Shown one piece after another: positions 38,337 through 48,079 of a stretch of 64,000 bases of DNA. The position numbers and the translations under genes were made by a program. Source of the DNA: Aquimarina rhabdastrellae (GTDB lineage: Bacteria; Bacteroidota; Bacteroidia; Flavobacteriales; Flavobacteriaceae). Location of the stretch: contig CANDNT010000005.1 in the NCBI GenBank assembly GCA_947387485.1, forward strand, positions 186,001-250,000. Direction: 5' to 3'. Each line of letters opens with the position of its first letter. Position 1 is the first letter of the stretch. The notes beneath the pieces are model-generated. The model saw only the letters and a list, made by a program, of their open reading frames with translations. It was not told the DNA's origin and did not search any database.

Positions 38337-38900
38337 TTACTTGTTTTTGATAATTTCTGCAAGTAATTTTCGAGCTCTCAATAATTTAACTTTAACATTG
38401 TTTATAGGTTCGTCAATAATAGCAGCTATTTCTTTATAACTCAATTCTTGGAAATAACGTAGATTAATGACTTCTTGATAGTGAGGTTTTAACTGTTTGA
38501 TATATTGTAATAATTGAGCTAAATTTTGCTCAGTTATTAAACGATCTTCTGGAGTAGGAGTGTCATCAGGAATTTTGTAGATAGTATCTTCTTCTTCTGT
38601 AGAAGTTTTTGAAACGACAGATGTGTTTTTCTTTCGTAGAGAGTCGATATGTAAATTTTTGGCTATTTGAATAAGCCATGTGCTGAAGGAATAAGATTCA
38701 TTATAAGACACTATTTTATCAAAAGCTCTAGAAAAAGCTTGAATAGTAATGTCTTCGGCATCATACTCATCTTGTGTTCGTTTTAGTAAAAAACCATAAA
38801 CATCATTCCAATAAGTATCTAGAAGATAATTAAAAGATTTTTGATTACCTTCTTTAGCTTTTTGAATATGAGTTAATAAAGTTGAGTCCTCAGTGTTCAA
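38337..38900 (-). CDS. ECF-type RNA polymerase sigma factor
   Basis: 187 residues. Region 2 reads DTYWNDVYGFLLKRTQDEYDAEDITIQAFSRAF in outline, with FSTWLIQIAKNLHIDSLRK; region 4 has YQEVINLRYFQELSYKEIAAI and VKVKLLRARKLL. The start codon is TTG at 38900; no suitable ATG exists nearby. No anti-sigma gene is adjacent. The NRAMP-like gene follows after 9 bases, and a small Cys-rich membrane protein lies 55 bases upstream. Confidence 0.93.
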   Translation of the reverse strand: MNTEDSTLLTHIQKAKEGNQKSFNYLLDTYWNDVYGFLLKRTQDEYDAEDITIQAFSRAFDKIVSYNESYSFSTWLIQIAKNLHIDSLRKKNTSVVSKTSTEEEDTIYKIPDDTPTPEDRLITEQNLAQLLQYIKQLKPHYQEVINLRYFQELSYKEIAAIIDEPINNVKVKLLRARKLLAEIIKNK

Positions 38901-38955
38901 ATACGTAAATTATTTTAAAATGATCAAAATTGATTAAAAGCTATAAAAAAAGCTA

Positions 38956-39162
38956 TTATCCAGCATGATTAGTCTCTGTACAAGAATCAAATTGATCAGG
39001 AGTTTTTCCGCAAAAAGAGCAAGATTCTCCATTTTCGTTTAGAAAAGGACTTTGGCTTGCACATGTACCTGAAAATTTACCATCTTTTTTTGCCCATATT
39101 TTAATAGCAATTCCAGCAACAGCAAGAAGTAATAATCCTAAAGTCAATAATAAAAGTTTCAT
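38956..39162 (-). CDS. Small Cys-rich membrane protein, NqrM-like
   Basis: 68 residues: one N-terminal membrane helix (MKLLLLTLGLLLLAVAGIAI), a basic turn KIWAKKDGKFSG, then four cysteines arranged TCASQSPF..CSFCGKTPDQFDSC. This resembles NqrM/DUF539, a maturation factor of the Na+-translocating NADH:quinone reductase that uses cysteines to deliver iron. The match is partial (the usual GSCGG reads GTCAS), so it could be a separate small Cys membrane family. It lies between murB and the sigma factor. Confidence 0.6.
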   Translation of the reverse strand: MKLLLLTLGLLLLAVAGIAIKIWAKKDGKFSGTCASQSPFLNENGESCSFCGKTPDQFDSCTETNHAG

Positions 39163-39245
39163 AAACTAAAAATAGCATGTAAAATTAATGAGACAAAGAT
39201 ACAAAGAATATATCCTTGCCTTATGATAAAAAACATGTTATTCTG

Positions 39246-40259
39246 TTAAAAAATGTTGACTTCGGCCTCTAGTGAGATTCCAAAAACAGATTTGATTTCA
39301 GCTTGAATCTTTTGAGCTAATGCTAAAATCTCTTTACCAGTAGCATTACCGTGATTAACGAGTACTAAAGCTTGTTTGTTATGAACACCAGCATCTCCAA
39401 AGCGTTTACCTTTAAAACCTGCTTTTTCAATAAGCCAGCCTGCTGGAACTTTTACCTGAGAAGAAGAAATGATATAATGTGGTATTTCAGGAAACTTTTG
39501 TTGTAATTCCTTAAATACTTTAGATGAAATAACAGGGTTTTTAAAAAAACTTCCACTATTTCCAATTTTTTTAGGATCAGGTAATTTACTTTGTCTAATC
39601 ATAATTACAGCATCAGCAACATCACGAATGGATGGAGAAGAGATACCTTTTTCAGACAAAGCATTTTCTATAGCACCATAAGAAGTGTTTAAAATATGTT
39701 CTTTAGTCGTCAATCTAAATGTTACCGAAGTGATAACATATTGACTTTTTCCTTCATTTTTGAAGAATGAATTGCGATACCCAAAGAGACAATCTTCTTT
39801 AGAAAATATTTTTTTTGCTCCAGTAGCAATATGAATAGCTTCACACGAGACAAAATGGTCTTTTAGTTCAACACCATAAGCACCAATATTTTGGATAGGA
39901 GAACTGCCTACATAACCTGGGATAAGCGAAAGATTCTCTAATCCGCCATAATTTTTGCTAATACAATACTGTACGAAATCATGCCAGTTTTCACCAGCAG
40001 AAGCTGTCACTAAGACTGTGTTTTCTGTATTTTTTTGTGTTGTAATACCTTTAATGGCAATATGTAAAACTAAAGCATCAAGTGACTTAGTAAGTAGCAT
40101 GTTACTTCCTCCGCTTAAAATAAATAGAGGTGTTTTATTATGTTGTTTTAAAGCTTGAATTAATGCCGTTTCACTAGTGATTTTTATATATTGAGAAGCA
40201 GGAACATCTATACCAAAAGTATTGAGATGTTTTAGCGATTTTTGTGATTCTAATTCCAT
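39246..40259 (-). CDS. murB: UDP-N-acetylenolpyruvoylglucosamine reductase
   Basis: FAD/NADPH-dependent enzyme making UDP-N-acetylmuramic acid for peptidoglycan, 337 residues, E. coli-like type I. The FAD-binding segment is LSGGSNMLLT; NIGAYGVELKD and YRNSFFK are family blocks. The active-site serine lies in GNSGSFFKNP, and the C-terminal Glu in LEAEVNIF. Its start overlaps the aminotransferase stop by 10 bases, so translation is probably coupled. Confidence 0.96.
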   Translation of the reverse strand: MELESQKSLKHLNTFGIDVPASQYIKITSETALIQALKQHNKTPLFILSGGSNMLLTKSLDALVLHIAIKGITTQKNTENTVLVTASAGENWHDFVQYCISKNYGGLENLSLIPGYVGSSPIQNIGAYGVELKDHFVSCEAIHIATGAKKIFSKEDCLFGYRNSFFKNEGKSQYVITSVTFRLTTKEHILNTSYGAIENALSEKGISSPSIRDVADAVIMIRQSKLPDPKKIGNSGSFFKNPVISSKVFKELQQKFPEIPHYIISSSQVKVPAGWLIEKAGFKGKRFGDAGVHNKQALVLVNHGNATGKEILALAQKIQAEIKSVFGISLEAEVNIF

Positions 40260-41449
40260 AATGTCAGGTATTTCTCGAGTGCTAATTTAAGAATTGAAAT
40301 GGCTTTTTTGAGATCATTATTGTTTAATACGTAAGCTATTCTAACTTGGTTTTTTCCAGTGTTAGGAGTTGAATAAAAACCAGCAGCTGGAGCTAACATG
40401 ATAGTTTCTTGATTAACATCAAATTGATCTAGTAACCATTGAGAAAAATGTTCGCTATCTAAGACAGGTAATTCTACTATACAATAAAAAGCACCTTGAG
40501 GTGTAGCTACTTTAACATTAGGAATCTTCTTTAATTCACTAATCAAAGTATCTCTTCTGGATTTATACTCAGCAATAGTTTCTTTATAATACGTTTCGGG
40601 AACTTCTAATGCTGCTTCACTAGCGATTTGAGCTAATAAAGGAGGGCTTAAGCGTGCCTGAGCAAATTTCATGGCAGTATTAATTACTTCCTTGTTTTTT
40701 GAAATAAGAGCACCAATTCGAGCACCACACATACTATAACGTTTAGAAACAGAATCAACAACAATAGCATGATTGCTTAATTGTTCTTCTTGTAAAATAG
40801 AATAGTGACTCATATCATCATATACAAACTCTCGATAAACTTCGTCAGAAATAATGAATAGATCATGTTTGATAGCAATTCTAGCTAATTCTTGAATTTC
40901 TTTTTTGCTATATAAATAACCCGTAGGATTTCCTGGATTACAAATAAGAATAGCTTTAGTTTTAGGCGTAATTAAAGTCTCAAAATCTTTGATAGGAGGT
41001 AAAGCAAAACCATTGTCCAATGTTGAAGTAACAGGAACTACTTTAACATTAGATTGTTGTGCAAAACTATAATAATTGGCATAAAACGGTTCGGGAACAA
41101 TGATTTCATCTCCTGGATCAGTAATACTACCCATTGTGAATATTAAAGCTTCACTACCACCTGTTGTAATTAAAATATCATTTGATGAGACAAGTATATT
41201 ATGCTTCGTGTAATAATTTGCTAATTTAATTCTTAAGCTCTCAATACCTGCAGAATGACTGTAGGCCATAATTTCTAATGCATTGTTTTTTACGGCGTCT
41301 AAGGCCTCAATAGGTGTTTTAATATCAGGTTGTCCAATATTTAAATGATAAATATGTTTGCCTTGCTTCTTTGCATGATCAGCAAACGGAGCCAATTTCC
41401 TTATCGGGGATTCTGGCATCGAATTTCCTTTTTTTGATATAACAGGCAT
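40250..41449 (-). CDS. Class I/II PLP-dependent aminotransferase
   Basis: 399 residues, fold type I. The PLP-binding lysine is in VDSVSKRYSMCGARIG; the conserved NPGNPTGYLYS and DEVYREFVYDD segments and the N-terminal LNIGQPDIKTP match aspartate-aminotransferase-like enzymes. Substrate preference cannot be read from sequence. It overlaps murB by 10 bases. Confidence 0.9.
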   Translation of the reverse strand: MPVISKKGNSMPESPIRKLAPFADHAKKQGKHIYHLNIGQPDIKTPIEALDAVKNNALEIMAYSHSAGIESLRIKLANYYTKHNILVSSNDILITTGGSEALIFTMGSITDPGDEIIVPEPFYANYYSFAQQSNVKVVPVTSTLDNGFALPPIKDFETLITPKTKAILICNPGNPTGYLYSKKEIQELARIAIKHDLFIISDEVYREFVYDDMSHYSILQEEQLSNHAIVVDSVSKRYSMCGARIGALISKNKEVINTAMKFAQARLSPPLLAQIASEAALEVPETYYKETIAEYKSRRDTLISELKKIPNVKVATPQGAFYCIVELPVLDSEHFSQWLLDQFDVNQETIMLAPAAGFYSTPNTGKNQVRIAYVLNNNDLKKAISILKLALEKYLTLWN

Positions 41450-41559
41450 TGAAATAATGTTAAAATGGCGATAAATTTCTGAAATTATTTGATAATTAAG
41501 CCTATAATTAAAAACGATTTTTGATTAATTACGTATCTTAGAATAAAAAGTAAACTTAT

Positions 41560-42909
41560 TTGGGAAAAAAAAACAGAAAATGCATTTTATATGCGATAAT
41601 ACTTGGTATGCTTTCATTTACTATGAATGCTCAAGAGGGATTACATTTTAAAAAAGGAGTTACAAAAGATAAAATACGATTTAAGCTTACAAATAATTTA
41701 ATAACGATTCCAGTTAAAATTAATGATACAGAGCTTACTTTTTTGGTAGATACAGGTGTGAATTCCACTATCATTTTTAGTTTGGAACAAAAAGATTCTG
41801 TAGAATTTAAGAATGCTTCAAAAATTTTAATCAGAGGTTTAGGAAAAGGAGAGCCTATAGAGGGAATCAAATCTATGCATAATAGATTAGAAATTGGTAA
41901 TGCCGTTAATAATGATCAAACGATTTACCTTGTTTTTGATGAAACAATGAACCTTTCTCCTAGAATGGGGTTTCCGGTACATGGCATTATTGGCTATGAT
42001 TTTTTTAAGAATTTTATAGCAGAAGTAAATTACAGTAGAAAAGTTATTAAAATAACTAGTCCAGAAACGTATAAGTATAAACGTTGTAAAAAATGTTTTT
42101 CAACAGAGATTTTTCTAAGAAATAGTAAGCCTTATATAAAAACAATATTAAAGCAAGATAAGAAAGATGAAGAGCTAACTTTATTAGTGGATTCTGGATC
42201 TGGAGCTGCCTTATGGTTGTTTGAAAATGTAAAGGACAGAATAGAGATAGCAGAACGTTTTTTTGAAGATTATTTGGGGAGAGGATTAAATGGAGAGATA
42301 TATGGTGTAAGATCTAAAGTAAAGCATTTTACATTAGGGAATTTTGATCTAAAAGAAGTGACGGCTTCTTTTCCTGATTCTATTTATACCAGAGGAGTAA
42401 GAATTGCGGATAGACAGGGATCCATAGGGGGGAATCTAATGAAGCGATTTAATATGGTTATTGATTATCCTAATAAAAAAATGACCTTTAAAAAGAATAA
42501 GTATTTTTCTAGACCCTTTAATTATAATATGAGTGGTTTAACGATTATTCATAGTGGTTTTGATGTGGTGGAGAGAAGAACAGGATCAGTAAGTGATCTA
42601 AGAGCTTTTTCTTTAAATTTTAATGCGAGATCTCATGTAGAAAAATCAAAAAATGCTTTATATCAATTATTATATTCGTTACAACCTAAATTTGAGATTT
42701 TTGAAGTAAGACCCGATTCTCCTGCAGCTTTGGCGGGATTACAAAAAGGTGATGTTTTGATAAAAGTAAATAATAAGCCAGCAAAGGATTATTCTTTATC
42801 AGCATTAAATGATTTGTTCTATAGTAAAGAAGGAAAGCGTATAAAGATGGAAATAGAACGGAATGGAGTGAGGATTAAATATATCTTCTATTTAAAAAAA
42901 GTAATATAA
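41560..42909 (+). CDS. Secreted retropepsin-like aspartyl protease with C-terminal PDZ domain
   Basis: 449 residues with a signal peptide (CILYAIILGMLSFTMNAQ) that is kept only if translation starts at the TTG at 41560; the first in-frame ATG (41608) would cut it. Two aspartyl-protease half-domains are visible: FLVDTGVNSTI (about residue 65) and LLVDSGSGAALW (about 207), i.e. both catalytic Asp motifs in one chain, with a hydrophobic-hydrophobic-Gly block after each. The C-terminal 100 residues form a PDZ domain (VRPDSPAALAGLQKGDVLIKVN). Predicted periplasmic or surface protease; substrate unknown. Confidence 0.87.
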   Translation: MGKKNRKCILYAIILGMLSFTMNAQEGLHFKKGVTKDKIRFKLTNNLITIPVKINDTELTFLVDTGVNSTIIFSLEQKDSVEFKNASKILIRGLGKGEPIEGIKSMHNRLEIGNAVNNDQTIYLVFDETMNLSPRMGFPVHGIIGYDFFKNFIAEVNYSRKVIKITSPETYKYKRCKKCFSTEIFLRNSKPYIKTILKQDKKDEELTLLVDSGSGAALWLFENVKDRIEIAERFFEDYLGRGLNGEIYGVRSKVKHFTLGNFDLKEVTASFPDSIYTRGVRIADRQGSIGGNLMKRFNMVIDYPNKKMTFKKNKYFSRPFNYNMSGLTIIHSGFDVVERRTGSVSDLRAFSLNFNARSHVEKSKNALYQLLYSLQPKFEIFEVRPDSPAALAGLQKGDVLIKVNNKPAKDYSLSALNDLFYSKEGKRIKMEIERNGVRIKYIFYLKKVI

Positions 42910-42935
42910 AAAAAGCACCAAATTATTGGTGCTTT
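42906..42935 (-). terminator. Shared hairpin terminator between protease and DUF1573 genes
   Basis: 10-bp perfect stem AAAGCACCAA/TTGGTGCTTT. The T-run is longer on the minus strand (toward the DUF1573 gene's end), but it can act for both convergent genes. Confidence 0.75.
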
Positions 42936-42959
42936 AATAGTTCGGTTATACTATATTAT

Positions 42960-43361
42960 TTAAGATTTTTCAAGAACACTTTTATTAGGATCTAAAACGG
43001 TTCCTTTTATCTTAATAGCCTTTGTAGGTTGTACTGCATTAGAATATACAGTGATCGTTTTACGAATAGGTCCAACTCTTTTAGTGTCGTACTTTACCTC
43101 AATAACTCCAGTAGCTCCCGGGGCAATAGGTCCTTCTGGTTTTTTAGGTATAGTACATCCACAACTTGAGTGAACTCTAGAAATGATTAAAGGAGCATCT
43201 CCTGTATTGGTGAACTGAAATTTACGAACACCATCACTTCCTTTGGCGATTTCGCCATAATCGATTACGTCAGATTTAAATTCGATTTTTGCTTTGGCAT
43301 CTTGAGCATGAAGTGAAATGCTTAAAAGGCCTACAAACAAAAACATAACTATTTTTTTCAT
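42960..43361 (-). CDS. Secreted DUF1573 protein
   Basis: 133 residues from the ATG at 43361, which gives the signal peptide MKKIVMFLFVGLLSISLHAQ; an upstream in-frame ATG at 43412 gives a poor N-terminus. The rest is one ASH/Hydin-like Ig domain of DUF1573 (IDYGEIAKGSDGVRKFQFTNTG, SRVHSSCGCTIPKKP, IEVKYDT, KTITVYSN), with the conserved Cys-Gly-Cys. Function unknown; common in Bacteroidota, often as a small exported protein. It is divergent from valS. Confidence 0.88.
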   Translation of the reverse strand: MKKIVMFLFVGLLSISLHAQDAKAKIEFKSDVIDYGEIAKGSDGVRKFQFTNTGDAPLIISRVHSSCGCTIPKKPEGPIAPGATGVIEVKYDTKRVGPIRKTITVYSNAVQPTKAIKIKGTVLDPNKSVLEKS

Positions 43362-43429
43362 AATGTAGGTTTTAGTTAACTGTAAAAGTAAATACTTTTT
43401 AAACAACATCAAAATAATACATAGCGGTA

Positions 43430-43461
43430 TTGCAGTAGTTACTATATTATAGTTACTTTTG
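43430..43461 (+). promoter_or_regulatory. Promoter for valS
   Basis: TTG at 43430-43432, 21 bases, TACTTTTG at 43454-43461; the valS ATG follows at 43492. Confidence 0.55.
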
Positions 43462-43491
43462 CACTTCTAACTTCAAAAACTAGACCAAAGT

Positions 43492-46128
43492 ATGGCATCA
43501 TTGGGAAAATATAATGCGAAAGCAGTAGAAGAGAAATGGTATAATTACTGGATGAAAAATAATTATTTTCATTCTGAAGTAGATGAAAGAGAACCATATA
43601 CTATAGTAATACCACCACCCAATGTCACAGGAGTCCTTCATATGGGACACATGCTTAACAATACAATTCAAGATGTATTAATTCGTAGAGCTCGTCTTAA
43701 AGGATTAAATGCTTGTTGGGTACCAGGTACAGACCACGCTTCTATTGCTACAGAAGCCAAGGTTGTAGCAAAATTAAAAACTCAAGGAATTGATAAAAAT
43801 GATATTACTAGAGAAGAGTTTTTAAAACATGCATGGGAGTGGACAGAAGAATATGGAGGCGTTATCTTAGAGCAGTTAAAAAAACTAGGTGCTTCTTGTG
43901 ATTGGGAACGTACTAAGTTTACTATGGATGACGATATGTCAGAAGCTGTAATTAAATCTTTTGTAGATTTGTATAACAAAGGATTGATTTACCGTGGTTA
44001 CCGTATGGTAAACTGGGATCCAGAAGCAAAAACTACATTATCAGACGAAGAAGTGATCTATGAGGAACGTCAAGGATTCCTATATCATATCAATTATAAA
44101 GTAGAAGGATCTGATGAAGTGTTGACAATTGCAACAACTCGACCAGAAACTATTTTTGGAGATACGGCAATTTGTATCAATCCTAATGATGAACGATTGA
44201 CCCATCTTAAAGGAAAGAAAGCTATTGTACCTATTGCAAATCGTGTGATTCCTATTATAGAAGATGAGTATGTAGATATGGAGTTTGGTACAGGGTGTTT
44301 AAAAGTAACTCCTGCACATGATGAGAACGATAAGGTTTTAGGTGACAAACATCAATTAGAAGTAATCGATATTTTTAATGAAGATGCTAGTCTAAACTCT
44401 TTTGGATTACATTATAAAGGACAAGATCGTTTTGAGGCACGTAAAGCTATAGCCAAAGAACTAGAATCCTTAGGTGTATTAATAAAGAAAGAAAGTCACC
44501 TTAATAAAGTTGGTACATCAGAGCGTACAAAGGCTGTTATAGAACCTAGATTATCTGATCAGTGGTTCTTAAAAATGGAAGAGTTGGTTAAGCCAGCAAT
44601 AAAAGCTGTACTTGAAGATGAAGAGGTAAAGCTATTTCCTAAAAAGTTTGAAAATACATACCGTCATTGGATGACAAATATCCGCGATTGGAATATTTCT
44701 AGACAATTATGGTGGGGGCAACAGATTCCTGCTTATTTCTATGGAGAAGGTAAAGAAGATTTTGTTGTTGCAGAAAATAAAGAAGAGGCCTTAAAGCTAG
44801 CTCAAGAAAAAACAGCTAATGCGTCTCTAACTATAGCAGATTTAAAACAAGATCCAGATGCTCTTGATACATGGTTTTCTTCTTGGTTATGGCCTATGAG
44901 TGTGTTTGATGGGGTACGTAATCCAGATAATGAGGAGTTTAAATATTATTATCCTACTAATGACCTTGTAACAGGACCAGATATTTTATTCTTCTGGGTA
45001 GCAAGAATGATTATTGCGGGATATGAGTATGCAGATGCAAAACCATTTTCTAATGTTTATCTTACAGGATTAGTACGAGATAAACAAAGACGTAAAATGT
45101 CTAAATCATTAGGAAACTCTCCAGATGCGTTAAAATTGATAGAAGATTTTAGTGCAGATGGTGTACGTGTAGGATTATTATTAAGTAGTGCTGCAGGAAA
45201 TGATTTAATGTTTGATGAAGCGCTTTGCCAACAAGGAAAAGGTTTTGGAAACAAGATTTGGAATGCTTTTAACCTAGTACAAGGATGGGAAGTAAGCGAA
45301 GAAACAGTACAGCCTAAAGCTTCAAAAATAGCGATAGAGTGGTATCAAGCTAAATTACAGAAGGCCTTAGTTGAAATAGAAGATCATTTTTCTAAATATA
45401 GAATATCTGATGCTTTAATGGCTATCTATAAGTTAATTTGGGATGATTTCTGCTCTTGGTTCTTAGAAATGATAAAGCCAGCTTATGGTGCACCTATTGA
45501 TAGTGTTACATATAAAGCAGCTATAGCATTATTTGAAGACAACTTAAGAATTCTACATCCGTTTATGCCATTCTTAACAGAAGAGATTTGGCAGCATATT
45601 ACAGAGCGTTCAACAGAAGATGCGTTAATTATTAATAAATGGCCATCGTTAACAACTGTTGACGAAGAGTTGATTTCTGCTTTTGATTTTGCTTCAGAGG
45701 TAGTATCTGGAATACGTAATATTAGAAAAGAAAAGAATATTTCGTTTAAAGAAACTATAGAGTTATCAGTGGTTAATAACGAAAAAGTAGCGCCTATTTT
45801 TGATGAGGTAATTGCAAAGCTTGGTAATGTTTCTGCTATTAATTATGTGGGAGAGAAGGTGAGTGGAGCATTAGCATACAGAGTAAAATCTAATGAATAT
45901 TTTATTCCGATTGCGGGAAGTGTTAATGTAGAAGATGAAATAAAGAAATTAACTGAAGAGTTAACGTATACAGAAGGATTCTTAAAATCGGTTCAAAAGA
46001 AATTATCTAATGAGCGTTTTGTAAATAATGCACCAGAGAAGGTAATTGCTATGGAACGTAAAAAAGAATCAGATGCGTTAAGTAAAATAGAAACACTTAA
46101 AACGAGTTTAGAAGGATTGAAAAATTAA
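43492..46128 (+). CDS. valS: Valyl-tRNA synthetase
   Basis: Class I synthetase of 878 residues. HIGH-type motif HMGH in [23 protein letters not shown] loop [11 protein letters not shown], and an editing domain with [13 protein letters not shown]. The C-terminal coiled-coil arm ends [16 protein letters not shown]. It has its own promoter and terminator. Confidence 0.97.
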   Translation: MASLGKYNAKAVEEKWYNYWMKNNYFHSEVDEREPYTIVIPPPNVTGVLHMGHMLNNTIQDVLIRRARLKGLNACWVPGTDHASIATEAKVVAKLKTQGIDKNDITREEFLKHAWEWTEEYGGVILEQLKKLGASCDWERTKFTMDDDMSEAVIKSFVDLYNKGLIYRGYRMVNWDPEAKTTLSDEEVIYEERQGFLYHINYKVEGSDEVLTIATTRPETIFGDTAICINPNDERLTHLKGKKAIVPIANRVIPIIEDEYVDMEFGTGCLKVTPAHDENDKVLGDKHQLEVIDIFNEDASLNSFGLHYKGQDRFEARKAIAKELESLGVLIKKESHLNKVGTSERTKAVIEPRLSDQWFLKMEELVKPAIKAVLEDEEVKLFPKKFENTYRHWMTNIRDWNISRQLWWGQQIPAYFYGEGKEDFVVAENKEEALKLAQEKTANASLTIADLKQDPDALDTWFSSWLWPMSVFDGVRNPDNEEFKYYYPTNDLVTGPDILFFWVARMIIAGYEYADAKPFSNVYLTGLVRDKQRRKMSKSLGNSPDALKLIEDFSADGVRVGLLLSSAAGNDLMFDEALCQQGKGFGNKIWNAFNLVQGWEVSEETVQPKASKIAIEWYQAKLQKALVEIEDHFSKYRISDALMAIYKLIWDDFCSWFLEMIKPAYGAPIDSVTYKAAIALFEDNLRILHPFMPFLTEEIWQHITERSTEDALIINKWPSLTTVDEELISAFDFASEVVSGIRNIRKEKNISFKETIELSVVNNEKVAPIFDEVIAKLGNVSAINYVGEKVSGALAYRVKSNEYFIPIAGSVNVEDEIKKLTEELTYTEGFLKSVQKKLSNERFVNNAPEKVIAMERKKESDALSKIETLKTSLEGLKN

Positions 46129-46155
46129 TAAGATCCATATAAAATACATTATAAA

Positions 46156-46191
46156 AGTCCTCTTTGTTAAATATAATAAAGGGGATTTTTT
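46156..46191 (+). terminator. Terminator of valS
   Basis: 8-bp stem TCCTCTTT/AAAGGGGA with one G-U pair, then six T. Confidence 0.65.
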
Positions 46192-46288
46192 ATGCGAAAT
46201 AATAAACGAGTATAGTAGAGTTAAAATAAAAATAGAGAACACTCTGGTTGATACTAGAAATCTTATTTTTAAAATAGAATAGTTAATT

Positions 46289-46555
46289 CTAATCAGTAAT
46301 ATATTTATTAACTAGAGCTATATATTTAAGTTTTGCTTCTCGAGGGCTTAGGTTCTTTATTTGAAACAAAGCATTAAGTTTAAAAGCGTTTCTCACTTCG
46401 TTTGATCCAGAAGGAGTGTGTAGCCCTTGATTGTATGTAGCGTGTTTATAATAGGCATAAAAATGAAGCATAATATCAGGTGCTAATTGTATTTTTGTAG
46501 CACTAGCACGCTTAAAAGCATTTTCAAAGGCGATATTTAACTCTTCTTCGGTCAT
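46289..46555 (-). CDS. Acyl-CoA-binding protein
   Basis: 88 residues, four-helix ACBP fold. The family core LHFYAYYKHATYNQG, SGSNEVRNAFKLNAL and SPREAKLKYIALVNKYI is clear. It binds long-chain acyl-CoA in the cytoplasm. It lies 58 bases downstream of cdsA, consistent with phospholipid synthesis, though its own promoter cannot be excluded. Confidence 0.9.
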   Translation of the reverse strand: MTEEELNIAFENAFKRASATKIQLAPDIMLHFYAYYKHATYNQGLHTPSGSNEVRNAFKLNALFQIKNLSPREAKLKYIALVNKYITD

Positions 46556-46613
46556 AAGTTTTACTTAATACAAAAATAAGTCTTTGTAAGAGAATTTAAT
46601 AAAGAAACTAGAA

Positions 46614-47423
46614 TTAAACTTGTCCAAAAAATTTCATTACTTCTAAAAAGAAGTATAAAAAAGGACTAGCAAAAATGATACTGTCTAAACGATCAAACAT
46701 ACCACCGTGGCCAGGCATAAGAGAACCACTATCTTTAACTCCGGCTTGTCTTTTAAATTTTGATTGAATTAAATCTCCTAAAGTACCAAAGAAACTTACT
46801 ATAATACTTATTACAATCCAAATAGGTAATGATAGCGAAGTAGCGTATAACGAAATGATATAAGCGGCTATTAAAGAAAAGGCAAATCCTCCGACAAAAC
46901 CTTCGATGGTTTTTTTAGGAGAAATACGTTCTAATAATTTATGTTTTCCAAAATTTTTACCTGTGAGATAAGCAAAAGTATCATTAGTCCATATTAATAA
47001 AAATGCACCTGCAATAATTTCGGGTTGATAAAATCCTTGATAACAGGGTAAGATTAACAAAAATGTCATTGAAGAAATAAGATAGAAAATACTTACCAGA
47101 TATTTCTTCTTTTCAAACATTGGTATAATACGGATAGTTAATAAATCACGTATTAATAAAACTTGAGTTAACAAGGTAAGGGCTAATAAGCTTCCTGTTA
47201 TGTATTGAGGAGGTGTGAAACCTACAAAAACAACAACTAAAAAAGCAAATATGAGATAAAGCCAATAGTTCTTAAAATGAATAAGTCGTTGAAGTTCCTG
47301 AATACAGATGAATCCGAAGATAGAAAAGACAGCGATAAATGAATATTTGTGAAAAAATATTGCGAATAAGAGTATCGAGACAAACAAAAATCCCGATAGT
47401 GATCGTGTTACTAATTCCTTCAT
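46614..47423 (-). CDS. cdsA: Phosphatidate cytidylyltransferase
   Basis: Makes CDP-diacylglycerol from phosphatidic acid and CTP in the inner membrane; 269 residues with about eight helices. The CdsA signature is complete near the end: VKDSGSLMPGHGGMFDRLDS, preceded by SFFGTLGDLIQSKFKR. It starts 4 bases after the LUD-like stop and is followed by the acyl-CoA-binding protein. Confidence 0.96.
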   Translation of the reverse strand: MKELVTRSLSGFLFVSILLFAIFFHKYSFIAVFSIFGFICIQELQRLIHFKNYWLYLIFAFLVVVFVGFTPPQYITGSLLALTLLTQVLLIRDLLTIRIIPMFEKKKYLVSIFYLISSMTFLLILPCYQGFYQPEIIAGAFLLIWTNDTFAYLTGKNFGKHKLLERISPKKTIEGFVGGFAFSLIAAYIISLYATSLSLPIWIVISIIVSFFGTLGDLIQSKFKRQAGVKDSGSLMPGHGGMFDRLDSIIFASPFLYFFLEVMKFFGQV

Positions 47424-47427
47424 TGGT

Positions 47428-48039
47428 TTATAGGTCTTCTAATAACAGTAAATATAAATTTTTAGAAATACTGCCGTAACTTAAGAAATCTTTTTCTTTT
47501 TGAGGTTCAAAATTCTTAATAGTTGTGATATTTGAAGGAATAGCGTTTTTATTTTTTTCTTTAATACCTTTTAATCCTTCACTTATATTACCTACTAGTT
47601 GACTTGTCGAGGAAACAATAACAATATTATCTGAAAGTTCGGATAACTTTTTTTCGCTTAATTGATTTGAGCAAATAAGGATTGCTCCTGTATCTGCAAT
47701 TAGATACTCACAAGTAGCAAAATAAAAATCAGTAGTAGTGTGTTGAGTAAATTCAAGATTGTATCCTTGAAATTTACTTTCTAAGGAAGGTTCAAAACAA
47801 CAAACCTTTTTTTCGTACCAATCATTTTCTAATAAGATATTATCAAAAGACTCCTGTAATTCGCTTTCGTTATCACAGTATAGGAATTTACCACCATTAC
47901 GCTTAAAGTTAATCATAAATTGTTCATCAATAGGAAGATTAACCTCAGGCATATATTTACTGCGATCATCTGCAATAGGAGACTTGCTGGTTTGGTCTGA
48001 TTTAGATTTTCGAGAAAATAACCTTCTAAATAGACTCAT
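47428..48039 (-). CDS. LUD-like (LutC/YkgG type) protein
   Basis: 203 residues. The central part (LIADTGAILICSN, IVIVSSTSQLVGNISEGLKGIK) matches the LUD domain of lactate-utilisation proteins. The N-terminal about 30 residues are basic and low-complexity. No LutA/LutB genes are adjacent, so a role in lactate oxidation is doubtful; in flavobacteria this stand-alone protein sits near cdsA and ftsH. The stop lies 4 bases before cdsA. Confidence 0.7.
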   Translation of the reverse strand: MSLFRRLFSRKSKSDQTSKSPIADDRSKYMPEVNLPIDEQFMINFKRNGGKFLYCDNESELQESFDNILLENDWYEKKVCCFEPSLESKFQGYNLEFTQHTTTDFYFATCEYLIADTGAILICSNQLSEKKLSELSDNIVIVSSTSQLVGNISEGLKGIKEKNKNAIPSNITTIKNFEPQKEKDFLSYGSISKNLYLLLLEDL

Positions 48040-48079
48040 TCTTTATTAGTGATTGGGGGATTATCTGTTTGTTTATTTC

